A stretch of 64,000 nt of DNA from Paenibacillus taichungensis (GTDB taxonomy: Bacteria > Bacillota > Bacilli > Paenibacillales > Paenibacillaceae): contig NZ_JABMCC010000101.1 of NCBI RefSeq assembly GCF_013359905.1, forward strand, positions 1 through 64,000. Reading direction: 5' to 3'. How positions within the stretch are numbered: position 1 is the stretch's first letter; every line of letters starts with the position of its first letter. Below, piece after piece: positions 15,465 through 23,396 of this stretch. A program made the position numbers and the translations under genes. A model generated the notes under the pieces. It had not been told where the DNA came from. It saw only the letters and a program-made list of their open reading frames with translations, and made no database searches.

Positions 15465-18212
15465 TCAGCGCTCTTGCTGGGACCGAATATACGGAACCCA
15501 TGTGTTTAGCACACGACTTATTTCCGTAGAGCTGAACGGCTTGCTGATAAAGTCCTGCATGCCGCATTTTAGACAGGCTTCCCGGTCGTTCGCTCCTGCA
15601 AATGCTGTGATGGCTGCAATGACGGGAGTTTCAGGATGGCTTTGCCTAATTCGACAGGTCGCTTCAATCCCATCCATAACAGGCATTTGGATATCCATAA
15701 AGAGAAGGTCGTATGTTTCCCTTTCCAATGCTTTCACCGCTTCAGCACCGTTCTCCACAATATCACATACACCGCCGAGCTTACGAAGCATTTCCTCCAG
15801 CAAATGACTGTTCAATGACTGGTCCTCAGCTATAAGAATTTTGATCCCCGCTGCAAGACTTGTACGATCCAGCCTCAGGTCGTGATCAGCCACCTCTTCA
15901 ATCCGATCCGTGGACTCGTCTTGCCAACGTTCAAGTAACAGGGTGAATTGGAAATTCGCTCCCTCTCCTGTCTCACTCTGTACACCAATGGCGCCTCCCA
16001 TGAGTTCCACAAGCTTCTTGCTGATAGCCAGCCCCAGACCTGTACCTCCATATTTCCGATTAATAGCCGGATCGAGCTGCGAGAAGGACTGGAAAAGTTG
16101 ATGCTGCTTGTTGAACGGAATGCCAATGCCCGTATCTTTGACCGAAACTAACAAGATAAGGTGATTCTCATTGTAAAATTCCGCCGGCTTAACGTTCACA
16201 TGAACCTGAATGCTTCCCTTCTCCGTGAATTTGACGGCATTGCCCACCAGATTTATTAGAATCTGACGAATACGTGTTTCATCGCCTCTTACGCGTTCGG
16301 GAATCTGATCTGACATTTCACAGTATAGTTCAATATTCTTTTCGGAAGCTCTAAGCGCAAATAGTTCCATAACCCCGCCAAGAACGGCCTTGAGATCCAC
16401 TGGCTGTCGTTCGAGATCCATTTTGCCTGCTTCAATCTTGCTGAAATCCAAAATTTCATTCAAAATATGCAGCAGTGATTCACCACTGTCGATGATGATA
16501 TCAGCGAAGCCGTTCTGCTCCTCATCCAGTTCAGTTTCTTTTAGAAGGTGAGCCATGCCCATGATTCCATTCAGAGGTGTACGAAGCTCATGACTCATAA
16601 TTGCCAGGAACTCGGATTTGGCTCGATCCGCATGTTCTGCCACTTCTTTGGCACGAATGATTTCCTTCACCGATGTCATATCGCGGAAAACCAGAACTGC
16701 CCCACGATTGTCCCCCTGCTCCATAATCGGTTTTAATTGAAACTCCGCCAAGAAGCTGGAGCCATCCTGCTTCCAAAATACAGACTCAGATCGCGGCAGG
16801 CTTCGCCCTTCACGTACAGCTTGAAGAATTGGAGTGCCATTGGACGGATAAGGGATACCCTCACTTTGCATTTGTAACATAATCTCTTCAAGCGGCTTGC
16901 CATTCATCTCAGACGGACAGAAATCCATCATCTCTGTTGCAATCGGGTTGGCAAATATGAGATTTCCTTTCTGATCCAGGCCAATGACTCCCTCAGACAT
17001 GGCATTGAGAATCAACGCCCTTTCATAACTGAGATTTTCAATTTCCTCTACATACCTTTTGGACTCGGTAATATCGCTGGTTATTCCATAGACCCCTACG
17101 ACCCGATCCTCGAGCAAAATCGGAACATTAATCACACTCGTTTCAATACGCTGTCCGTTCTTGTGAATCAGCCCTACCTCATAGCTCTGTGCAGTTCCTT
17201 TTACGGTCTGTTCAAAATGATACCTTGTCTTATCCAGGTCCACCGGATCAATAAGATGATCAAACGGCCCGCTAAGCAGTTCCTCCTTGGTGTGGCCGGT
17301 CAACTGCTCCTGACCTGCATTGGCCTTCAACAGGTTTCCTTCCAGATCCAATGAAGCAACTCCAAGTGGATTACTGTCGAACAATGATTGGTATTCTTGA
17401 AGACTTAACTGCTGTTGCATACTTGCTGTAATATCACGGGTCACCGCGATCATTTCCTGCAAATTCCCCTGTTTGTCATATAGATAATGAGTGATGGTAT
17501 CTGCCCATACAACAGAACCATCTTTATGCAGGAGCCGATAGCTCATTCGATCAGGAGCAAGGCCCTGAATTTGACCCGCCACGTAAGCTTCGACAAGAGG
17601 TACATCGCTGGGGTGAATGCAGAACAGTCCAGATTGACCAACGACTTCTTCAGGATCATATCCCAACATGCTTTGGCTGGCTGGCGATACGTACTTGAAC
17701 GTCCGTTCCGGATCGGCATGGTGAATGGCAATCAGGTCAAGCGAGGATTCAACCAGCAATCTTGAGATTCGACTGCTCTCCTCCAACTGCTTGCGTTGTA
17801 TAATGAGTCGACTCTCTGCATCCTTCTGCTTCGAAATATCCGCTGCCTGCACAAGCAAATATAGCGGCTCGCCGCTCGTTTCATCCCTGACGATGCAGGC
17901 TCTTACCGTGGCCCACAGAAGAGAATCATCCTTGCGCTTAAGCCGTAACTCTGTTTCATACATCAGACTTATTCCATTGGTCATATCCCAGAAATGGGAC
18001 CTAAACTCCTCCATCTCTAAGTCTTCCTCATGGATCATATGTACAATCGGAGAGTCAATCAATTCATCTTCACTGCACCCCAGCATTTCACAAAATGCCG
18101 GATTAAGCTGAAGCCAACGTCCATTCACATGCGAAGCAACAGCAATGCCGATCGGTGCATGTGTGTATAACTGCTCGAACAGAGAGCGATTCTCTGCAAT
18201 TGGATTCGACAC
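15465..18212 (-). CDS. Multi-PAS hybrid sensor histidine kinase / response regulator
   Basis: Soluble sensor kinase of about 915 residues. Four PAS domains run in order over the first ~500 residues (starts near FEQLYTHAPIGI, ESSLDLIAIHH, YQSLFDSNPLGV and ILNAMSEGVIGL). Then come the HisKA dimerisation domain with H541 (MSHELRTP), the HATPase domain (NLVGNAVKF, DTGIGIP, GGTGLGLAIS), and a C-terminal receiver with D840 (FMDIQMPVMDG) and the conserved Lys of FISKPFS. No membrane segment is present, so it senses a cytosolic signal. The GTG start near 18212 is chosen because AAAGGAGG lies 7 nt upstream. No partner regulator or phosphotransfer gene is adjacent; such stand-alone hybrids often feed sporulation or stress phosphorelays, which is inference here. 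Confidence 0.92.
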   Translation of the reverse strand: MSNPIAENRSLFEQLYTHAPIGIAVASHVNGRWLQLNPAFCEMLGCSEDELIDSPIVHMIHEEDLEMEEFRSHFWDMTNGISLMYETELRLKRKDDSLLWATVRACIVRDETSGEPLYLLVQAADISKQKDAESRLIIQRKQLEESSRISRLLVESSLDLIAIHHADPERTFKYVSPASQSMLGYDPEEVVGQSGLFCIHPSDVPLVEAYVAGQIQGLAPDRMSYRLLHKDGSVVWADTITHYLYDKQGNLQEMIAVTRDITASMQQQLSLQEYQSLFDSNPLGVASLDLEGNLLKANAGQEQLTGHTKEELLSGPFDHLIDPVDLDKTRYHFEQTVKGTAQSYEVGLIHKNGQRIETSVINVPILLEDRVVGVYGITSDITESKRYVEEIENLSYERALILNAMSEGVIGLDQKGNLIFANPIATEMMDFCPSEMNGKPLEEIMLQMQSEGIPYPSNGTPILQAVREGRSLPRSESVFWKQDGSSFLAEFQLKPIMEQGDNRGAVLVFRDMTSVKEIIRAKEVAEHADRAKSEFLAIMSHELRTPLNGIMGMAHLLKETELDEEQNGFADIIIDSGESLLHILNEILDFSKIEAGKMDLERQPVDLKAVLGGVMELFALRASEKNIELYCEMSDQIPERVRGDETRIRQILINLVGNAVKFTEKGSIQVHVNVKPAEFYNENHLILLVSVKDTGIGIPFNKQHQLFQSFSQLDPAINRKYGGTGLGLAISKKLVELMGGAIGVQSETGEGANFQFTLLLERWQDESTDRIEEVADHDLRLDRTSLAAGIKILIAEDQSLNSHLLEEMLRKLGGVCDIVENGAEAVKALERETYDLLFMDIQMPVMDGIEATCRIRQSHPETPVIAAITAFAGANDREACLKCGMQDFISKPFSSTEISRVLNTWVPYIRSQQER

Positions 18213-18410
18213 CACATATCCTCCTTTATGGGGAATCTGAATATATTCCGTATGAACAGATCGACCTGAACATAACTTCATCTATAAGAGTAGTACCCCA
18301 AATGTCATGATTTATAAACGAGATCAACAAAAATTCAGGCAATTATCGACAATCTTATCGTGTTCATGCTGTCTGTACTTGGTAGACATACAAAACCATA
18401 TAAGTGGCGT

Positions 18411-18419
18411 CATATACTA
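18411..18419 (+). promoter_or_regulatory. Sigma-K-like -10 element upstream of tgl
   Basis: CATATACTA fits the mother-cell sigma-K -10 consensus CATANNNTA and lies 66 nt before the tgl start. An AC-containing -35-like segment is about 16 nt further upstream. Tgl is a late mother-cell coat enzyme in Bacillus, which agrees with this. Confidence 0.45.
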
Positions 18420-18484
18420 CAGAATACGCGTGCATATCCGTTTGTACAAGGCTGAACATCCAAATGATACTGGAGGTTATGATT

Positions 18485-19312
18485 ATGATCATTGTTGCGA
18501 ATCAACCGATTGAGCTGGTGCGTTCGGATTGGTCTGCTTTTGCATGGCATTGGTTACAACAACTACAGAACAGTCCAACCGTATACACATATCAATCCAT
18601 GGATCATCTTCACTTTGAATGGACGTTGCGCGAGTCTCTTGTGGATGCAGCGGAAGCGCTCGATCGAAGTGGGGTCAGCTTTGCCTCATTCGAGAAATCC
18701 AGATGTAACCCTGCCTATTGGAACCGAAATGCTGAAGGTGGCTTTGAGTTAAGATCTGAGGTAACGCCTGCTGAAGGAATCCGGGACATTTGGAAGAATG
18801 GTCATTTGTATGCTTTTGAATGTGCAACAGCGACTGTCATTGTCCTTTATGGCGGTGTATTGAACAGTATTCGGGAAGATGATTTCAATTCATTATTCCG
18901 CGACCTGCTGCTCTACGATTGGCACTATGACAGCGATCTGCGATTAACGGAGAAGAACGGCAGCGACTCAGCGCTTCCTGGAGATGTATTGTACTTCAAA
19001 AATCCGGACGTTTCCCCTGAAACACCAGAGTGGCAGGGGGAGAATACCGTTATGCTGCGTGAAGACTTATATTATGGTCATGGAATCGGGATTGCAAGCG
19101 GGGAAGAAATCATTCGTTCACTGAATCAAAATCGCATTCCTGGAAGTACAGTGTCAGCCTATTTAATGGATACGGTTATTTATCCTGACTTTCTATATCT
19201 ATCCCGCTACGCTAAAAACAGTAACGCGAATTCACAGACAGCCTCATCTACCCCGGTCCTGCCAGGACAGTTGTACGTACGCATTGGCAGTAGCCGATAT
19301 TTGCGAACCTAA
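18485..19312 (+). CDS. tgl: Protein-glutamine gamma-glutamyltransferase (spore coat transglutaminase)
   Basis: Transglutaminase of 275 residues that makes epsilon-(gamma-glutamyl)lysine cross-links in spore coat proteins. The sequence follows Bacillus Tgl along its length: MIIVANQ start, FASFEKSRCNPAYW, IRDIWKNGHLYAFECATA with catalytic C113, LLYDWHYDSDL, GDVLYFKNPDVSPETPEWQGEN, YYGHGIGIASGEEII. The C-terminal ~30 residues (NSNANSQTASSTP...) are an extra low-complexity tail compared with Bacillus (about 245 residues). The start at 18485 has GGAGG 8 nt upstream; two nearer ATGs are too close to the site. A sigma-K-like element and a perfect terminator bracket the gene, so it is transcribed alone. 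Confidence 0.95.
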   Translation: MIIVANQPIELVRSDWSAFAWHWLQQLQNSPTVYTYQSMDHLHFEWTLRESLVDAAEALDRSGVSFASFEKSRCNPAYWNRNAEGGFELRSEVTPAEGIRDIWKNGHLYAFECATATVIVLYGGVLNSIREDDFNSLFRDLLLYDWHYDSDLRLTEKNGSDSALPGDVLYFKNPDVSPETPEWQGENTVMLREDLYYGHGIGIASGEEIIRSLNQNRIPGSTVSAYLMDTVIYPDFLYLSRYAKNSNANSQTASSTPVLPGQLYVRIGSSRYLRT

Positions 19313-19370
19313 ACCGGCTTGAAGCGTAATTCATTAGGTGTTAAAGTGCTGTAACAATATTACATGCTGA

Positions 19371-19415
19371 AAACCCCGTGAAGCAACAGCACAACTATTG
19401 CTTCACGGGGTTTTT
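19371..19415. terminator. Strong bidirectional terminator between tgl and the IF-3 paralogue
   Basis: A perfect 16-bp stem (19371-19386 with 19398-19413) with an 11-nt loop has T-runs on both strands and lies between convergent genes. Confidence 0.95.
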
Positions 19416-19497
19416 GGAGCATTTGGGATAAGCCAGCCTAATAACAACCGGATTGTCCCACCGTTCCTTGTTATTTAGCTGAATTCGTTCATCGTTA

Positions 19498-19989
19498 TTA
19501 TTCGATGGGGTCTAACTGTACAACGACCTGCTTGCCACTTACCTGAATACCCGTCGTTTTACTGCCATACTCAGCCAGAGATTTGCACAGCTGTTCTGCC
19601 CATTCTTTGCCTGCTGTCCCTTCCTTGGCTCCATGCACCTGGATGACGAGCTTCACTGAATCACCCTTCGTCAAGATACGCTCTGCCTGAGATTGCTTGG
19701 TCTCCCGGTCGTGGTCTTCCATCTGCAGATTCAGTCGGATCTCCTTCACTTTACGTTTATCCGGTGTTTTCGCAGCTTTCTTCTTCTCTTGCTGCTTTTC
19801 CTGTTTTGCTGCTCCAGCGCCCATCAGTTTGCAAGGCGGCGGGCTGGTCATTAGAGACATACAGATCAGATCGACCTTATGCTGCTTCGCAAGTGCAAGT
19901 GCGTCACGCGTAGACATTATGCCGAGATCTTCACCGTTCAGGCCGGTCAACTGGACTTCAGTCGCTTTGATCTTTTCATTTTTGATCAT
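19498..19989 (-). CDS. infC: Stand-alone translation initiation factor IF-3 paralogue
   Basis: IF-3 family protein of 163 residues. It has the N-terminal domain (VQLTGLNGEDLGIMSTRDALALA), a lysine-rich linker and the C-terminal ribosome-binding domain (KVKEIRLNLQMEDHDRETK, ILTKGDSVKLVIQVHG). It is divergent: the usual VAPxAxPPVCRIMDYGK block is replaced by MSLMTSPPPCKLMGAGAAK, and the C-terminal helix differs. It is not next to rpmI/rplT, the normal infC partners, and it starts at ATG (GGAGG 7 nt upstream) rather than the ATT/ATA start typical of autoregulated infC. It is therefore probably a second, specialised IF-3, with the main infC elsewhere in the genome. The symbol is the family name only. 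Confidence 0.82.
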   Translation of the reverse strand: MIKNEKIKATEVQLTGLNGEDLGIMSTRDALALAKQHKVDLICMSLMTSPPPCKLMGAGAAKQEKQQEKKKAAKTPDKRKVKEIRLNLQMEDHDRETKQSQAERILTKGDSVKLVIQVHGAKEGTAGKEWAEQLCKSLAEYGSKTTGIQVSGKQVVVQLDPIE

Positions 19990-20011
19990 GGTACATCCTC
20001 CTCTACAACAA

Positions 20012-20049
20012 AAGCCTGTCCTGACCTATGACAGATCAAGAGCAGGCTT
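20012..20049 (-). terminator. Hairpin between ppaC and the IF-3 paralogue
   Basis: A 7-bp outer stem (20012-20018 with 20043-20049) encloses a second 6-bp helix and is followed by TTTTGTT on the minus strand. It lies between the ppaC stop and the ribosome binding site of the IF-3 gene, so it can end ppaC transcription or act as a leader attenuator for the IF-3 gene. Confidence 0.65.
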
Positions 20050-20114
20050 GGATGTTGTAACTGAATATTCATCGTATATCTGGACGTAATGGTTATACGT
20101 CGGTTTTGTGCATC

Positions 20115-21047
20115 TTACAACGAGTTGAACGCTTCGGTCAGAACTGGAACAATTTGCGATTTGCGGGATACTACGCCTTTGAGCAGCGCTCTGCTATCCG
20201 ACAATGTCACATTGTACGCTTTTTCAACAGCTTTGGTGGAAGCACCATAAGCCAATGCAACGGAATCGTTGTTCAGGATGTCGGTTACGACAAATACAAA
20301 CAGGTCAAGACCTTTACTGGAAATAATGGCTTCAATCGCTGCTTCAAGCTCAGGTTGCTTCACAAGCACATCATTCACGTCAACCGCGTTAACTTGTGCA
20401 ATCTCCACTTTTGCTTGACCCATAGCGAATTCTTTTGCATCCAGGGAGATCAGTTCAGCAATCGTTTTCTGGCTCAGGTCTGCGCCCGCTTTCAGCATAT
20501 CCAGACCATAGCTGTCTGCATCTACACCAGCAATGGCAGCCAGTTCACGTGCTGCTGCTACATCCTGCTCTGTGCATGTTGGAGATTTGAACAACAGGGA
20601 GTCGGAAATAATCGCGGACAGCATCAAACCAGCAATCGATGCGCTGATTTCCACGCCGTTTTCTTTGTACAATTTATTCAAAATGGTTGCTGTACAACCT
20701 ACAGGTTCTGCACGGAAATACAAAGGTTGGCTTGTCTCAAAGTTCGCAATCCGGTGATGGTCGATAACTTCAACAACCGTCACGTCCTCAATATCGCTGA
20801 CACTTTGCTGACGCTCGTTGTGGTCAACCAGGATGACCTTATTCACTTCGTTAGCTGCTGTTTTGATCAGACGTGGCGCTGCCACTTTGAATTGGTCCAG
20901 TGCAAATTGAGTTTCGCCATTTACTTCACCGAGACGAACAGCTTCAACGTCCTGACCCAATTTTGTTTTCAAGTCTGCATAGGCAATGGCCGAGCAGATC
21001 GTATCCGTATCGGGATTTTTGTGACCGAAGATTAATGCTTTTTCCAT
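20115..21047 (-). CDS. ppaC: Manganese-dependent inorganic pyrophosphatase
   Basis: Family II pyrophosphatase of 310 residues that hydrolyses PPi to phosphate in the cytoplasm. The N-terminal DHH domain shows [10 protein letters not shown], the DHNE block and the DHH signature in [12 protein letters not shown]; the C-terminal DHHA2 domain ends with the SRKSQIVP substrate-binding motif. Length and motifs match Bacillus PpaC (YybQ). It has GGAGGG 8 nt before the ATG and a clear sigma-A promoter at 21115-21143. Confidence 0.96.
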   Translation of the reverse strand: MEKALIFGHKNPDTDTICSAIAYADLKTKLGQDVEAVRLGEVNGETQFALDQFKVAAPRLIKTAANEVNKVILVDHNERQQSVSDIEDVTVVEVIDHHRIANFETSQPLYFRAEPVGCTATILNKLYKENGVEISASIAGLMLSAIISDSLLFKSPTCTEQDVAAARELAAIAGVDADSYGLDMLKAGADLSQKTIAELISLDAKEFAMGQAKVEIAQVNAVDVNDVLVKQPELEAAIEAIISSKGLDLFVFVVTDILNNDSVALAYGASTKAVEKAYNVTLSDSRALLKGVVSRKSQIVPVLTEAFNSL

Positions 21048-21114
21048 ATTAATAGCCCTCCGTCAATTCTGATTTAGATGAATAAAATGTAATATTTCAA
21101 TCATACCCTTACTG

Positions 21115-21143
21115 ATTATAGCGTTAATAAGGCTTAATTCCAA
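21115..21143 (-). promoter_or_regulatory. Sigma-A promoter of ppaC
   Basis: Minus strand: -35 TTGGAA (21138-21143), 17-nt spacer, perfect -10 TATAAT (21115-21120), about 70 nt upstream of the start codon. Confidence 0.8.
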
Positions 21144-21351
21144 TCCCTTTACAGCGAATTAATTACAAAATCATGTCAGGGTCTTGTCTTTATACTCCGT
21201 AAACGAATGCACAACTCTGCCGTTCCACCAGCTTCGATCCATTGTCGGTATGTATACCAATCCACTTTCTCAAGAAAGTAAAAGTTAGAGCTTCAACGGG
21301 ATTTAATTTATACTCTTGTTTAAGGGATTTATTTGAAATTCGCCGCGTGGA
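21144..21351. other. Intergenic stretch between phosphatase gene and ppaC promoter
   Basis: With the ppaC promoter and leader this makes a gap of about 300 nt. No reading frame with a ribosome binding site, strong hairpin or repeat was seen here beyond a short local inverted repeat (CTTTCTCAAGAAAG, around 21270). No clear terminator for the phosphatase gene is visible. Confidence 0.5.
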
Positions 21352-22098
21352 TTAAACCTCGGGACCCTGACGGGTCTCTCCTCTTTTCACAAAAAGAGTC
21401 TGCACACTTCCGTCTTCGCTGATCTCCAGCAAGTTCAGTCGAGCACCATAAGCACATCCGCCATCAATACCAATCTTGTCCCCCGTAGGGTCAAACCAGA
21501 CACCTGGCTCGTTATGCAAATTTTTGACTGGAGTATGACCGAATACCACCGTCTCCTTGAGCGATGTTGGTCTGGAATAGAACGGCTCCCGAATCCAAAT
21601 GAAGTCACGCTCTGACTGGGTCCGCCAATCCTCCACATCCGGATTAATCCCGGCATGTACAAAGATATAACCAGGAATTTCGTATACAAGGGGAAGCTGT
21701 TCCAGAAAACGAAGATGATGCTCATAGTGTGTACGGAGCCACTGTTTGGCTTCACTATAAACATCCCAGTCCAATTGGTCATCATCCAAAGAAACCTCGG
21801 CATAGCTGGCCAGCGTCTGTAAGCCACCATTACGAATCCAATGTTTGTCATACTCCTCGACATCATGATTCAGCGCCTTGACCATCATCGCATCATGATT
21901 TCCTTTGATCGCAATAATGTTGTACTGCTCGTGCATCTGCATAATCTGTTCCACGACCTCTTTGCTCTTCGGTCCGCGGTCGACATAATCACCTAACAAA
22001 ATCAGCTGGTCCTGCTTCGGATCGTATGCTGCCTGCTCAAGCAGAGCATTGAATTCGTCGTAACAGCCATGAATATCACTAATGACACATCTGCGAAT
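21352..22098 (-). CDS. PPP-family metallophosphoesterase with an apparent ATT start
   Basis: Calcineurin-like phosphatase of 248 residues, of the bacterial PPP (PrpE/ApaH-like) group, acting on phosphoproteins or dinucleotides. Metal-binding blocks are in order: SDIHG (7-11), GDYVDRG (36-42), GNHD, then FGHTPV and IDGGC near the C-terminus. The first two motifs are needed for activity, but the frame has no ATG, GTG or TTG before the SDIHG block. An in-frame TGA lies a few codons upstream, and the only suitable initiator is ATT at 22098, giving MRRCVISDIHG, with GGAG 8 nt upstream. A TTG at 21999 would delete the metal site. An ATT start is known for infC and a few other genes, so low or controlled initiation is likely. 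Confidence 0.85.
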   Translation of the reverse strand: MRRCVISDIHGCYDEFNALLEQAAYDPKQDQLILLGDYVDRGPKSKEVVEQIMQMHEQYNIIAIKGNHDAMMVKALNHDVEEYDKHWIRNGGLQTLASYAEVSLDDDQLDWDVYSEAKQWLRTHYEHHLRFLEQLPLVYEIPGYIFVHAGINPDVEDWRTQSERDFIWIREPFYSRPTSLKETVVFGHTPVKNLHNEPGVWFDPTGDKIGIDGGCAYGARLNLLEISEDGSVQTLFVKRGETRQGPEV

Positions 22099-22136
22099 GT
22101 GAATCTCTCCTCTCCCTGATCACGCAAGAGTTAACC

Positions 22137-22159
22137 GGAACCTTGCTAAACAAGGTTCC
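22137..22159 (-). terminator. Hairpin between LLM oxidoreductase and phosphatase genes
   Basis: A perfect 9-bp inverted repeat (22137-22145 with 22151-22159) with a 5-nt loop. The T-tract on the minus strand is weak, so it may be a weak terminator or a leader structure 38 nt above the ATT start of the phosphatase. Confidence 0.5.
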
Positions 22160-22194
22160 AGCCATTTCAGAATATAATTCCCGTTCAGTACCGA

Positions 22195-23202
22195 TTAATC
22201 CTGCTTTAAATTAAAGGCTTCCGCTATCAAGCTGAATGAACGCAAACGATCCTCGAATGAGTGAATCGCTGATGCAATAATAACTTCATCCGCTTCATAG
22301 CGTTCAGCCATTGCCGTAATTTTTCCCTTCACTTGATCCGGTGTACCCACAATGGAAAAAGAGCGGCGTTGACGGATCTGTTCCATCTCCATGGCCGTAA
22401 ATGGATAGTTGTTCACCGTTTCTAGGGATGGGAATGAGTTCTGTTCCAGACCCCGGCCAAGCCGCAGGAAAAATAACTCATTGCTGCGAGCCAGTTCAGC
22501 AGCCGCTTCCTCGGTCTCTGCACAAAATGCCGACACCGCAATCATGGAATGTGGTTTGTCATTGAGGATGGAAGGCTTGAAATGTCTGCGATAATGCTTC
22601 ATCGCTTCCTCCCCACCCGGCGTTCCGAAAAATTGGGCAAACGCGTATGCGGTCCCTTGTGCCGCAGCGATTCTTGCTCCTTCGGAACTGGAGCCAAGCA
22701 ACCATACTTCCGGAACAGTGGTTACGGATGGTCCGGCTACTAGGGAAGCAAAACGATGATCCTCCGGCAGCTGTTCATGAAAGTATCCACCCAGATCGGC
22801 AATCTGCTGCGGGAAGAATTGCACATTCGATGACTTTCCTTCATTCAGAGCTCTACTGGCAATCGGCATACCGCCCGGTGCTCTGCCAATGCCAAGGTCG
22901 ATTCGGCCGGGGTGTAGCGCTTCCAGCAAACGGAAGTTCTCGGCAACTTTATATGCACTGTAATGGGGCAGCATAACGCCGCCTGAACCTACGCGAATTC
23001 GATCTGTATGTGCTGCAACGTGTGCAATCATAACTTCCGGACTGGAAAATGACAGTGCTCCGCTGCCATGATGCTCCGACATCCAGAAGCGGGAGAATCC
23101 CAATTCATCTGCATGTTTGGCAAGCGTTACCGTCTCCTGAAGGGTATCCTGTACCGTCCGTCCTTCATTAATATGTCCATGTTCAAGTACACTAAGTTTC
23201 AT
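22195..23202 (-). CDS. LLM class flavin-dependent oxidoreductase
   Basis: Luciferase-like monooxygenase family protein of 335 residues with the (beta/alpha)8 FMN/F420-binding fold. Family marks are FSRFWMSEHHG (about 36-46), VGSGGVMLPHYSAYKVAENFRLLEALHPGRIDLGIGRAPGG (about 91-131) and the C-terminal IVGTPDQVKGKI block. It belongs to the MsnO8/YwcH-like LLM subfamily often annotated as putative luciferase-like oxidoreductases. The start has AAAGGA 10 nt upstream. Substrate and partner flavin reductase are unknown; none is adjacent. Confidence 0.9.
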   Translation of the reverse strand: MKLSVLEHGHINEGRTVQDTLQETVTLAKHADELGFSRFWMSEHHGSGALSFSSPEVMIAHVAAHTDRIRVGSGGVMLPHYSAYKVAENFRLLEALHPGRIDLGIGRAPGGMPIASRALNEGKSSNVQFFPQQIADLGGYFHEQLPEDHRFASLVAGPSVTTVPEVWLLGSSSEGARIAAAQGTAYAFAQFFGTPGGEEAMKHYRRHFKPSILNDKPHSMIAVSAFCAETEEAAAELARSNELFFLRLGRGLEQNSFPSLETVNNYPFTAMEMEQIRQRRSFSIVGTPDQVKGKITAMAERYEADEVIIASAIHSFEDRLRSFSLIAEAFNLKQD

Positions 23203-23335
23203 CTATATTCATTCCTTTCGTCATCCTGCGTTAGTGGCTGCATCTCCCATTGTAACATTATTGATTACAGTTTCAAAGGATATCTGCTTCTCAGTTACAC
23301 GTTCATTACACGTAAAGATGTACGATGAATAAACA

Positions 23336-23371
23336 AATAACGCCACCAGCTCGTGAGCCAGTGACGCTATA
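23336..23371 (-). terminator. Terminator of the LTA synthase-family gene
   Basis: A 14-position stem with several wobble pairs and a short loop is followed on the minus strand by TTATTTGTTTATT, just past the stop codon. Confidence 0.7.
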
Positions 23372-23396
23372 GTATTTCATACATATAAGAATTAAA

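Noticed and set aside
20106..21035. Long open frame on the plus strand opposite ppaC
   Set aside because: It is a mirror of the ppaC codons, rich in Cys/Phe/Asn/Gln, lacks a ribosome binding site and has no recognisable domain.
21260..21290. Short inverted repeat CTTTCTCAAGAAAG in the ppaC-phosphatase gap
   Set aside because: Too short and without a T-run or promoter context to call a functional site.
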